Of a stretch of 9,571 nucleotides of DNA, positions 1-7,282 are shown piece by piece (position 1 is the stretch's first letter; every line of letters starts with the position of its first letter). The position numbers and the translations under genes are program-made. Source of the DNA: Deltaproteobacteria bacterium (GTDB taxonomy: Bacteria; Desulfobacterota; Deferrimicrobia; Deferrimicrobiales; Deferrimicrobiaceae); assembly GCA_021802685.1 (NCBI GenBank), contig JAJZRM010000083.1, forward strand, positions 1-9,571. Direction: 5' to 3'. A model generated the notes under the pieces. That model was not told the origin of the DNA, did not search any database, and saw nothing but the letters and a program-made list of their open reading frames with translations.

Positions 1-474
1 CCGGAAGTACTCCTTCTGATAGAGGAGCCCCACCCCGACCAGGGGAACCCCCAGGTCGGATGCGGACTTCAAGTGGTCGCCCGAGAGGACCCCCAGGCCG
101 CCGGAGTAGATCGGAAGCCCCTCGTCGATGCCGTATTCGCAGCAGAAATACGCCGCCTGGAACCCCGCCTCCGCCCCGTGCGCCTCGGAAAACCAGGAAG
201 GGCCTTGCAGGTACTGCTGGAAGGAACGGTAGACCCTCTCCACGTTGGCGACGAAGCTCTCGTCTTTCGCGGCGGCGACCAGATCGGCCTGCGGCAAGGT
301 CCCCAGCATCAGGACGGGGTTCTGGTACGACTTCTCCCAGAGGGAGGGGCTCAGTCGGATGAAGAGCTGCACCGCCTCCCAGTTCCATGAAAACCAGAGG
401 TTCCGCGCGATCTCCTGGAGAGGCGCCAGTTCCTTGGGGATGTTCGGGCGGACGTGGAAGTGGCGAATCCGCAT
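1..474 (-). CDS. glgP: Alpha-glucan (glycogen) phosphorylase, N-terminal 158 residues, 3' end beyond window
   Basis: Cytoplasmic enzyme that phosphorolyses alpha-1,4-glucan chains to release glucose-1-phosphate. The gene begins at ATG 474 (MRIRHFHVRPNIPKELAP) and stays open to base 1, so only the first 158 of roughly 700-850 residues are visible. Residues 10-60 (PKELAPLQEIARNLWFSWNW) match the DUF3417 N-terminal region of the short bacterial GlgP family. Residues 112-150 carry the family signature AYFCCEYGIDEGLPIYSGGL followed by GVLSGDHLKSASDLGVPLVG. The pyridoxal-phosphate lysine and the catalytic domain lie outside the window. A TGGAGG ribosome site sits 5 nt before the ATG. The stop codon of the acyl-CoA synthetase is 19 nt upstream, so the two are probably cotranscribed. 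Family assignment is secure. Substrate preference (glycogen or maltodextrin) cannot be told from this part. Confidence 0.93.
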   Translation of the reverse strand, partial: MRIRHFHVRPNIPKELAPLQEIARNLWFSWNWEAVQLFIRLSPSLWEKSYQNPVLMLGTLPQADLVAAAKDESFVANVERVYRSFQQYLQGPSWFSEAHGAEAGFQAAYFCCEYGIDEGLPIYSGGLGVLSGDHLKSASDLGVPLVGVGLLYQKEYFR

Positions 475-493
475 GGCGGCCTCCAGTGTGGTG

Positions 494-2161
494 TCAGGCG
501 GTCTGAATCGATTTGAGATCGGTCAGGCCCAGAGCCCCCGTCATCGCTTCCTGCAACTTGTATTTCTGGATCTTCCCGCTGGCGGTCGAGGGGAATTCGT
601 CCATGAAGAAGACGTACTTGGGGATCTTGTACCGCGCGATCTTTCCCTTGCAGTAATCGATGATCTCCTCTTTGGTCGCCTCCACCCCCGGGCGCAGGCG
701 GATGCAGGCGGTCACTTCCTCCCCGTACTTCGCGCTCGGAACGCCGACGACCTGGACGTCGAGCACCTTCGAGTGCGTGTACAGGAACTCCTCGATCTCC
801 CTCGGGTAGATGTTCTCCCCCCCGCGGATGATCATGTCCTTGGCCCTTCCGGTGATCTTGTAGTAGCCCAGATCGTTCCGCACGGCCAAGTCCCCCGTGT
901 AGAGCCAGCCGTCCGCGTCGATCACCTGTCCCGTCGCCTCGGGCATCTTGTAGTACCCCTTCATCACGAGGTACCCTCGGGTCGCCAGCTCCCCCTGCGT
1001 CCCGGCCGGAAGCTCCTTCCGCGTCTCGGGGTCCACGATCCTGACTTCCGTCTCCGGCATCGGGCGGCCGACGGTGGTCACGCGCAGCTCGATCGGGTCG
1101 TCCACCCGGGTCATGGTGATCCCGGGAGAAGCCTCGGTAAGACCGTAGGTGATCGTTATTTCCTTGGCGTACATGCGGTCCATCACCGCCCGCATCACCT
1201 CGATGGGACACGGCGACCCGGCCATGATGCCGGTGCGCATCGAGGAAAGGTCGTATTCGGCGGGGGATTTCGCGAGTTCGTCCAGCTCGGCGATGAACAT
1301 CGTCGGGACGCCGTGGAGCGCGGTGCACCGCTCCCTGGTGATCGCACCGAGGACGGCCGCGGGAGTGAAGGTCTCCACCGGCACCATCGTGGAACCGCGG
1401 GTGACGCACGCCAGGGTCCCGAGGACGCACCCGAAACAGTGGAAGAACGGGACGGGGATGCACATCCGGTCGAGGGGGGTAAGGTTCATGCAATCGGCGA
1501 TGTTCGCCGCGTTGGCGACCAGGTTCCGGTGTCGGAGCATGGCCCCCTTGGGAAATCCCGTGGTCCCGGAGGTGTACATGATGACGATGACATCCTCCGG
1601 ATCGCAGGACGCTTCCTCCCGTTCGAGTTCCGGAAGGGGGGTCTTCCCGGCCATCCCCTTCATTTCCTCCCAGTTCAACATCCAGGAGAACCGTTTCTCC
1701 CCGATGTGCACCACGGTCCGGAGATGCGGAAACTTTTCGGAGCGGAATCGTCCCCCCGTCGCGTCACGGACCTCGGGACAGATCTCGAACAACGTCCCCG
1801 GGTAGCTGATGTCCTTGAACCCGTCGGAGAGGACGAGCAACTTCACGTCGCTCTGCCGGAGAATGTACTCGAGTTCGAACGGCCGGTATTGGGTATTGAT
1901 GGTGATCAGCACCGCGCCGATCCTCGCGGCGGCGAACTGCAGGATCACCCACTCCGGGCGGTTCGTCGCCCAAACGCCGACATGGTCCCCTTTCCGGACC
2001 CCCTGGGACATGAGACCCCGGGCCACGTTGCGGCACTCTTCCCGGAACTCGCGATACGACATCCGCAACCCCCGGTCCACGTAAACCAAGGCGTCGGTCT
2101 CCGGATGCCGCGAGGCCACCTCGTCGACCAGGCGCCCGATGGTTATATTCTTGAAGTCCAT
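494..2161 (-). CDS. Acyl-CoA synthetase, AMP-forming (PRK12583/ACSF2-like)
   Basis: Activates a carboxylic acid, most likely a medium- or long-chain fatty acid, to its CoA thioester through an acyl-adenylate. The 555-residue length is normal for the PRK12583/ACSF2-like group. Visible motifs are the ATP-binding loop YTSGTTGFPKG (196-206), YGLTE (339-343), YTGD (421-424), the hinge and C-terminal signature GRAKDMIIRGGENIYPREIE (438-457), and the adenylation lysine K530 in TASGKIQKYK. No signal peptide or membrane segment is present. I start it at ATG 2161 (MDFKNITIG) because a GGAG site lies 7 nt upstream and family members begin here; the frame is open to 2242, but that extension is Arg/Ser-rich and unlike the family. 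It is the first gene of a probable operon with glgP and is divergent from the PAS-receiver gene. The acid used is unknown; the sequence alone does not separate fatty acids from aryl or branched acids. Confidence 0.93.
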   Translation of the reverse strand: MDFKNITIGRLVDEVASRHPETDALVYVDRGLRMSYREFREECRNVARGLMSQGVRKGDHVGVWATNRPEWVILQFAAARIGAVLITINTQYRPFELEYILRQSDVKLLVLSDGFKDISYPGTLFEICPEVRDATGGRFRSEKFPHLRTVVHIGEKRFSWMLNWEEMKGMAGKTPLPELEREEASCDPEDVIVIMYTSGTTGFPKGAMLRHRNLVANAANIADCMNLTPLDRMCIPVPFFHCFGCVLGTLACVTRGSTMVPVETFTPAAVLGAITRERCTALHGVPTMFIAELDELAKSPAEYDLSSMRTGIMAGSPCPIEVMRAVMDRMYAKEITITYGLTEASPGITMTRVDDPIELRVTTVGRPMPETEVRIVDPETRKELPAGTQGELATRGYLVMKGYYKMPEATGQVIDADGWLYTGDLAVRNDLGYYKITGRAKDMIIRGGENIYPREIEEFLYTHSKVLDVQVVGVPSAKYGEEVTACIRLRPGVEATKEEIIDYCKGKIARYKIPKYVFFMDEFPSTASGKIQKYKLQEAMTGALGLTDLKSIQTA

Positions 2162-2213
2162 GCGACGTCTCCGTGCCGGAATACTCCCCGGAGTTGAAGT
2201 AAAACAAGACGTT

Positions 2214-2242
2214 ATACTAATCGACCGCCGCCGAGGAGTCAA
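2214..2242 (-). promoter_or_regulatory. Candidate sigma70-like promoter for acyl-CoA synthetase-glgP
   Basis: Read on the minus strand there is TTGACT (2242-2237), a 17-nt spacer, then TAGTAT (2219-2214). This is 5 of 6 and 4 of 6 matches to the -35 and -10 consensus with ideal spacing. A TATAAC overlaps just downstream (2216-2211). Transcription would begin near 2207 and leave a leader of about 45 nt before ATG 2161. A small inverted repeat, ACTCC-CC-GGAGT (2183-2194), lies in that leader. The region is relatively AT-rich for this genome. The placement is inference from the consensus only. Confidence 0.45.
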
Positions 2243-2328
2243 ACGAGGGGGTGACGGCCCCGAACAGGACCCCCGGAATCGAGATTCCCCTAATTCTTTC
2301 CCCCCGAATTACCGAGAATACCAGTGGC

Positions 2329-3498
2329 ATGGACCGTGACGCGATCATAGAGTCCTCCCCGCTGGCCATCGTCGCCTACGACCCGGAAGGGATTGTCACG
2401 TGCTGGAACCCCTCCGCCGAGAGGACCTTCGGATGGTCCGGCGAGGAGGCGGTCGGCATGCGGCTCCCCTACGTTCCGGCGGAAGAGCAGGCCGACTTCG
2501 AGGGATTGATGAGGAAGGCGCTCTGCGGGGAAGCGTTCACGGAACCGGAACTGCGCCGCCGGAAGGCGGACGGGTCCCCGATCGTGGTCACCTCCTCGAT
2601 CGCCCCCTTGCGGCGCCCGGATGGAACGATCCAGGGGATCCTGGAGATTCTAACGGATGTGACCGACCGGAAGGCGTCCGAGGAGTCGCTGACGCTCCTG
2701 TCGACGGCGGTCGAGCAGGCGGACGACAGCATCGTCGTCACCGACACCGGGGGCGTCATCCGGTACGTCAACGCCTCCTTCGAGCGGATCTCGGGATTCC
2801 GGCGGGCGGAGGTCCTCGGGCAGACACCGAAGGTCCTGAAAGGGGACCGGCTCGACGGAACGTACCACCGGAAGCTCTGGGACGCCATCGGCCAAAGCGG
2901 GATATGGCGGGGAACGCTGATCAACCGGCGCAAGGACGGGACGTTGTTCGAGGAGGATGCGGTCATCTCCCCCGTGCGGGATCCTTCGGGGCGGATCGTG
3001 TCCTATATCGGGATCCAGAGGGACATCACCCCTTCCCGGGGGGCGGAGAACCACACGGCCCGGCCCGAGCCGCACGCGGCCGGACGCCCCGTCTCCGGAC
3101 GGCTCCAATCGGAGAAGCTGCCCGGCGGCTCCGAGACGGTCCTCCTCGTGGAAGATGAAGACGTCGTCCGGCTGCCCGCCCGGGCGATCCTCCATGCCTG
3201 CGGTTACACCGTGCTCGAAGCCCGCCACGGAAGGGAAGCGCTGCTGCTGTCGGATGCGCACCACGGAATGATCCACCTGGTGCTGACCGACGTCGTGATG
3301 CCGAGGATGGACGGCCTGGAACTCGCGGGCCGCATTCAGACGGTCCGGCCCGAAACGAGGGTCCTCTTCATGTCGGGATACTCCGACGACGACATCGGCC
3401 GCATCGACGTCCCGGAGAACGGCATTGCGTTCCTCCGGAAACCGTTCACCGCGGAAGCCCTCTCCCTCAAGGTCCGCGAAGTCCTCGACGCTTCCTGA
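2329..3498 (+). CDS. PAS-PAS-receiver signalling protein without a histidine kinase core
   Basis: A 389-residue cytoplasmic signalling protein. PAS domain 1 spans about residues 2-112 (ESSPLAIVAYDPEGIVTCWN, ending LEILTDVTDRK). PAS domain 2 spans about 122-235 (ADDSIVVTDTGGVIRYVNAS, ending YIGIQRDIT). A 30-residue Pro/Arg/Gly-rich linker (236-266) leads into a receiver domain (268-389). The receiver has the acidic pair E275/D276, phosphoacceptor D321 in LVLTDVVMPRMDG, S349 in VLFMSGY and K371 in FLRKPF, so it looks competent for phosphorylation. The receiver closely resembles the C-terminal receiver of hybrid histidine kinases, yet there is no HisKA H-box and no HATPase N, G1 or G2 box. No DNA-binding or enzymatic output domain is visible. 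I start it at ATG 2329; a GTG at 2251 is in frame, but the intervening codons have poor third-position GC. The ribosome site is weak. The gene is divergent from the acyl-CoA synthetase and convergent with the glucoamylase. Its signal and partners are unknown. Confidence 0.88.
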   Translation: MDRDAIIESSPLAIVAYDPEGIVTCWNPSAERTFGWSGEEAVGMRLPYVPAEEQADFEGLMRKALCGEAFTEPELRRRKADGSPIVVTSSIAPLRRPDGTIQGILEILTDVTDRKASEESLTLLSTAVEQADDSIVVTDTGGVIRYVNASFERISGFRRAEVLGQTPKVLKGDRLDGTYHRKLWDAIGQSGIWRGTLINRRKDGTLFEEDAVISPVRDPSGRIVSYIGIQRDITPSRGAENHTARPEPHAAGRPVSGRLQSEKLPGGSETVLLVEDEDVVRLPARAILHACGYTVLEARHGREALLLSDAHHGMIHLVLTDVVMPRMDGLELAGRIQTVRPETRVLFMSGYSDDDIGRIDVPENGIAFLRKPFTAEALSLKVREVLDAS

Positions 3499-3514
3499 CC
3501 CGGCCCTTCAGGAA
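3492..3514. repeat. 7-bp inverted repeat holding both convergent stop codons; possible bidirectional terminator
   Basis: TTCCTGA (3492-3498) and TCAGGAA (3508-3514) are perfect reverse complements around a 9-nt GC-rich loop. The TGA of the PAS-receiver gene (3496-3498) and the TGA of the minus-strand glucoamylase (3510-3508) lie in opposite arms. The stem is short and no T-run follows on either strand, so a classical intrinsic terminator is doubtful. It is nevertheless the only stem-forming element I see at this convergent junction. Confidence 0.4.
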
Positions 3515-5910
3515 CCGCGGACCGAGACCCCGTAATCCCTGCCTTCCCAGCGGTTTGCGTCCTGCCAGTAAAACGTGAAGCGGATCGTGCCTTCCACACC
3601 CGGAGGGATGGGGATATCGGCATATCCGATTCCCAACGGGGCGGAAACGGAACGGGTGTCCACCGGCGTGAGCCATTCGTCCCGGGTCCAACGGAGGAGG
3701 AAGGAATCCCCCGCCAGGATGCGCAAGGTGCGTCCGCCGCGCACGGAAGCGACCTGGCGGTTGTGCTTCCAGATTTCCAGGGAGTTGCGGGCCTTCCCCC
3801 GCGGCAGGTAGCGTTCCGCGACTTCGGGGACGAGGTCGAACACGCGCCCGTCGCTCACCGACCGGAGGAGCTTGACGTACTCGGCGTGGGCCCACATCAG
3901 CGGTCTGGCCGAACCCGTGGGACGTCCAAGGAGCATGTGAACTTCCGGCCGGTCGGGTTCGTCCCAGACCTGTTCCGGCAACAGCCCGGTCGGGAAAGCA
4001 AACCGTTCCATCGCCCGGATGCACGGGCCGGGGTCCCGCCCGGCGGCCAGTTCGTAATGCCCCCTCTCGCCGGTGAGCAACGGCCAGGCGCGGCCCGTCC
4101 CGAAACCCTCATACGGCCCGCCGTCTTCCCTCTGGCCGTACCCGTCCCGGTTGTAACGCCGCCAGCAAGGCCCCCATGGCGTGTCCACCTTGAGGACGGC
4201 GTCCAGCACCCGCACGGAATCCGCAATGACCGGGTCGTTCGCCTTGCGGATCCCGTAACGGACCAGTTCCAGGAACCCCCCATCGACGATATCCTTCGCC
4301 GGAAACCGCCATGGAGTGCCCGGCGGCCGGTTGGCCATGACGAGGAATCCGCGGTCGGGATCCTCGGCGGGACGAGGGTCGCCGACATCCGCCGGAAGGA
4401 TTCGGATGTAATGACGCGGCACGCCCGGCAGGAGCGTTCCTTCCGCGGTCACCGTCCATTCTTCCAAGTGGCTTTCCAGGAAGTCGGCGTATTCCTCGAG
4501 GAAGCCGCCGGTGGCATGATCTCCTCTCTCCCGCGCGAAGGATGCCGCGCAGACGAGCGCCGCGATGTTGGACGCGATCGTGGAAGGCGAATAGCCCGAA
4601 GCCTCCTCCCAACGTTCCTGTTGCGTCGCCGGACCATGGAGGACGAGATAGCGCGCCGCCTTCATCACCAACGGGTAAGGATCGAAGATTCCGAGATTTC
4701 CCTCGCGATGCAGCCGCCGCGCCAGAAGGACGGGAAAGGCCACTTCGTCGAGCTGGATGCCCCGCCAGTACGGTTTCCCGTCGATCCAGAAGTTCTGGGA
4801 GAATCCCCCGTCCTTGTGCTGGCTGACGGCCAGGTAGATCATCGCCCTCAAGGGCGACTCGGTGTTCCCCGCGGCCAGCAATCCCATGGCGGTGTTGACC
4901 AGGTCCCGCGTCCATACCAGGTGGTATCCCCCGCGGTCGTCGTCCCCCTTCGATTCCCCCCAGGGGATGGACAGGGAGGCGATGAAGGCGCCGGGAAACG
5001 TCTTGTCTTCGTGGGCCAGGAGGAGGCTGTAGCTTCCGTGGTACAGGTCGCCCTCGTCGCGGGAAACCCGCTCCAGGGGGAAGATCTGCCGGCATGTCCG
5101 GTTCCACTGGTCGGTGTACCGCTCCAGTTGCTTCCCGAACGGGATGGCGAGGGACTCCAGGAGCGTGGTCACGGCGTTGTGCAGGCCGTCGCCGAACGCC
5201 AGGCCGGTCGTGAACCCGCCGTCGCCGTCCGGCGCCAGCTCTCCCGTCAACGCCAGGTTCCCGTCGAGCGCCTCTTCGAAATTCCAATCCATCCGGAGGT
5301 TGTCCGCGAGGTCCGTCCACCCGTCGCTGCTCCCGACGTATCCGCAGGACAGCCGCGAAAACGGAACGGTGGCGGCGAGTGCCAGCCATACCCCGTCCTT
5401 GTGGGCCGTCAGGATCCGTCTTCCGGCGAATTCCAGGACGGAACCGTTGTTCCCCCATCCCCCGCCGCCGAGGTGGGGGGCGCACAGGGCGTAAAGGCGG
5501 ATCTTTTTCAGGAAACCCGCTTCGCCTCCCAACCGCGTATGGACGAGGACGCAGGGCAGGTGCGGGTCGGAGATGATCTCCTTTTCGATGGAATATCGTC
5601 CTTCCGGGTCGGAGTTGGTGATCCGGTATCCCAGGACGTGATGCGAAATGCGTTCCGTCCGGGAGCGCAGGTGACGCTTTTCCTCGTGGAAAAAGGAGGC
5701 GCCGTCCGTGACGAGGTACTGGAGGTCCCGGATCTGGGGACGGTCCACCGTCGGGTAGTACACCTCCGTGACGATGCCGTTCCAAACCGTGAACCAGAGC
5801 CGGCTGGAACTGGCGTAGGCCGTTCCGACCCCGTCCTTGGAACCGTGGGTCCATCGGGGGGGGATCCCCGGCTTCCCGAAAGCGCCCCTGCGGGCGGGTC
5901 CTCTCTCCAT
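3508..5910 (-). CDS. Glycoside hydrolase family 15 glucoamylase (glucan 1,4-alpha-glucosidase)
   Basis: Exo-acting inverting hydrolase expected to release glucose from non-reducing ends of alpha-glucans or maltodextrins. At 800 residues it has the usual bacterial layout: an N-terminal glucodextranase-N-like beta-sandwich (about 10-270, starting GKPGIPPRWTHGSKDGVGTA), an (alpha/alpha)6 barrel (about 290-690), and a small beta-rich C-terminal domain (about 695-800). Barrel motifs are GGYHLVWTRDLVNTAMGLL (327-345), KDGGFSQNFWIDGKPYWRGI (366-385) with QLDE (386-389), and ERWEEASGYSPST (432-444). By analogy with the WEE and GEQ motifs of fungal glucoamylase, E435 is the likely general acid and E646 in LPEQVWD the likely base. 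WPLLTGERGHYELAAG (609-624) is another family signature. There is no signal peptide, so it should act in the cytoplasm on stored glycogen or imported dextrins. ATG 5910 lies 4 nt after the zwf stop with no clear ribosome site, which suggests translational coupling. Glucodextranase or trehalase-like specificity in the same family cannot be excluded. Confidence 0.92.
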   Translation of the reverse strand: MERGPARRGAFGKPGIPPRWTHGSKDGVGTAYASSSRLWFTVWNGIVTEVYYPTVDRPQIRDLQYLVTDGASFFHEEKRHLRSRTERISHHVLGYRITNSDPEGRYSIEKEIISDPHLPCVLVHTRLGGEAGFLKKIRLYALCAPHLGGGGWGNNGSVLEFAGRRILTAHKDGVWLALAATVPFSRLSCGYVGSSDGWTDLADNLRMDWNFEEALDGNLALTGELAPDGDGGFTTGLAFGDGLHNAVTTLLESLAIPFGKQLERYTDQWNRTCRQIFPLERVSRDEGDLYHGSYSLLLAHEDKTFPGAFIASLSIPWGESKGDDDRGGYHLVWTRDLVNTAMGLLAAGNTESPLRAMIYLAVSQHKDGGFSQNFWIDGKPYWRGIQLDEVAFPVLLARRLHREGNLGIFDPYPLVMKAARYLVLHGPATQQERWEEASGYSPSTIASNIAALVCAASFARERGDHATGGFLEEYADFLESHLEEWTVTAEGTLLPGVPRHYIRILPADVGDPRPAEDPDRGFLVMANRPPGTPWRFPAKDIVDGGFLELVRYGIRKANDPVIADSVRVLDAVLKVDTPWGPCWRRYNRDGYGQREDGGPYEGFGTGRAWPLLTGERGHYELAAGRDPGPCIRAMERFAFPTGLLPEQVWDEPDRPEVHMLLGRPTGSARPLMWAHAEYVKLLRSVSDGRVFDLVPEVAERYLPRGKARNSLEIWKHNRQVASVRGGRTLRILAGDSFLLRWTRDEWLTPVDTRSVSAPLGIGYADIPIPPGVEGTIRFTFYWQDANRWEGRDYGVSVRGS

Positions 5911-5914
5911 GCCG

Positions 5915-7282
5915 TCACACCGTGGGATCGTGCCACGTGCCCGGCGCGGCGAGAGCATCGGCGGCGGGCGGCCCCCATGTTCCCGGTTCGTATCCGGAGA
6001 CGGGCAGATCCGCTTTCAGCACCGGGTCCACGATTCGCCACGCCTCCTCCACGTAGTCCTCGCGGGAGAACCGGAACGGCTCCCCGTCCATGGCGTCGCC
6101 GAGGAGCTGCTCGTAGGCATCCGCTTCCGCCGAGCCGGCGTCATGGCTGAAAAGCAGCTCGATCTCCTCGCCCGCGAACTCCTCCCCCTGCCGCTTGACC
6201 GTCGCTCCGACGGCGATCGCCGCCTCCGGCCCCAGGCGGAAACGGAAGTGGTTCGCCGGCGGCACCGCGGCGTACACGGGAGGCGGCTGCCGCAGCGTGA
6301 CGAACACCTCCGTGCACGTGACAGGCAGGCATTTCCCCGCCCGGATGATGAATGGGACCCCCTGCCATCGCCATGACTGGATCCGGAGGCGCACGGCGGC
6401 GAACGTCTCCACCCGCGAATGCGGCGAAACCCCGGTTTCCTCCCGGTACCCGCGAAACTGCCCGCGCACGACATGGGACGGGTCGAGCGGAAGGACGGCC
6501 TTCAGGACTTTCACCTTCTCGTCGCGAACGCTCTCGTTGCTTCCGCTGCGGACCGGCGGCTCCATCGCCACGTTCGCGAGCACCTGCAACAGGTGGTTTT
6601 GCACGACGTCGCGGACCGCCCCCACCTGTTCGTAAAACGCGCCGCGGCCCTGCACCCCGAAGCGCTCCGCCATGGTGATCTGCACGGACTCCACGAAGTT
6701 GCGGTTCCAGATGGGTTCGAGGAACGAGTTGGCGAAACGGAAAAAGACCAGGTTCTGCACCGCGTTCTTTCCCAGGTAATGGTCGATCCGGAAGATGGCG
6801 GATTCGTCGAAGGATGCGTGAAGGATGCGGTTCAGCTCGCGGGCGGAGGAGAGATCCCGTCCGAACGGTTTTTCCACGATCACGCGCGCCCCGTCGGCGG
6901 CGCCGGACCGTTCGAGCTGGCCCACGACCTCCCCGAAAAGGGCGGGCGGAATCGCGAGGTAATGGGTGGGCCGTCTCGACGCGCCCAGTTCGCGCCGCAC
7001 CGCATCGAATGTCGCGGGGTCCGCGTAGTCGCCGTCGACGTACCGGAGGAGGCCCGAGAGCTTACCGAAGGCGTCCCGGTCGATCCCTCCGTGCCTGGCG
7101 AGACTGTCCGCCGCCCGGTCCCGGAACTGTTCGAGGCCCCATCCCGCCTTCGCGATCCCGATCACCGGCACGTCGAGGCGCCCGTGAAGGATCATCCGCT
7201 GCAGCGCGGGGAAGACCTTCTTGTAGGCAAGGTCGCCCGTCGCCCCGAAGAAGACCAGGGCGTCGGAGGAAGCGCCGCTCAT
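5915..7282 (-). CDS. zwf: Glucose-6-phosphate 1-dehydrogenase
   Basis: Oxidises glucose-6-phosphate to 6-phosphogluconolactone with reduction of NAD(P)+, the first step of the oxidative pentose phosphate pathway. The protein has 455 residues, a little shorter than the common 480-510. Motifs are the Rossmann loop FFGATGDLAYKK (11-22), EKPFG (137-141), the substrate signature RIDHYLGK (165-172), and GAVRDVVQNH (221-230), whose H230 is the expected catalytic base. RAGKCLP (314-320) holds K317, corresponding to the phosphate or cofactor-contacting lysine. It starts at ATG 7282 (MSGASSDALVFFGATGD) and overlaps the gnd stop as ATGA. The frame stays open to 8215, but that part is only antisense-like readthrough inside gnd. 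A weak GGAAAG ribosome site lies at the end of gnd. It is the middle gene of gnd-zwf-GH15. No 6-phosphogluconolactonase gene accompanies it. Confidence 0.96.
   Translation of the reverse strand: MSGASSDALVFFGATGDLAYKKVFPALQRMILHGRLDVPVIGIAKAGWGLEQFRDRAADSLARHGGIDRDAFGKLSGLLRYVDGDYADPATFDAVRRELGASRRPTHYLAIPPALFGEVVGQLERSGAADGARVIVEKPFGRDLSSARELNRILHASFDESAIFRIDHYLGKNAVQNLVFFRFANSFLEPIWNRNFVESVQITMAERFGVQGRGAFYEQVGAVRDVVQNHLLQVLANVAMEPPVRSGSNESVRDEKVKVLKAVLPLDPSHVVRGQFRGYREETGVSPHSRVETFAAVRLRIQSWRWQGVPFIIRAGKCLPVTCTEVFVTLRQPPPVYAAVPPANHFRFRLGPEAAIAVGATVKRQGEEFAGEEIELLFSHDAGSAEADAYEQLLGDAMDGEPFRFSREDYVEEAWRIVDPVLKADLPVSGYEPGTWGPPAADALAAPGTWHDPTV

Noticed and set aside
245..2197. 650-residue open frame on the plus strand opposite the acyl-CoA synthetase
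   Set aside because: It is rich in His, Arg, Asp, Gly and Pro with no recognisable domain, and is a typical antisense shadow in GC-rich DNA. The minus-strand gene explains the region with full family motifs.
2194..2218. Plus-strand TTGAAG ... TATACT as a promoter for the PAS-receiver gene
   Set aside because: The spacer is only 13 nt, too short for a sigma70 promoter. No other convincing plus-strand promoter was found in 2162-2328.
2251..2328. GTG 2251 as an alternative start for the PAS-receiver gene, with GAGGAG upstream
   Set aside because: The 26 extra codons have low third-position GC and no domain sequence. ATG 2329 begins directly at the PAS fold. The ribosome site at 2329 is weak, so some doubt remains.
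3763..6150. 795-residue open frame on the plus strand opposite the glucoamylase
   Set aside because: It has no domain or membrane pattern and its composition mirrors antisense codons. The opposite strand holds an intact 800-residue GH15 enzyme.
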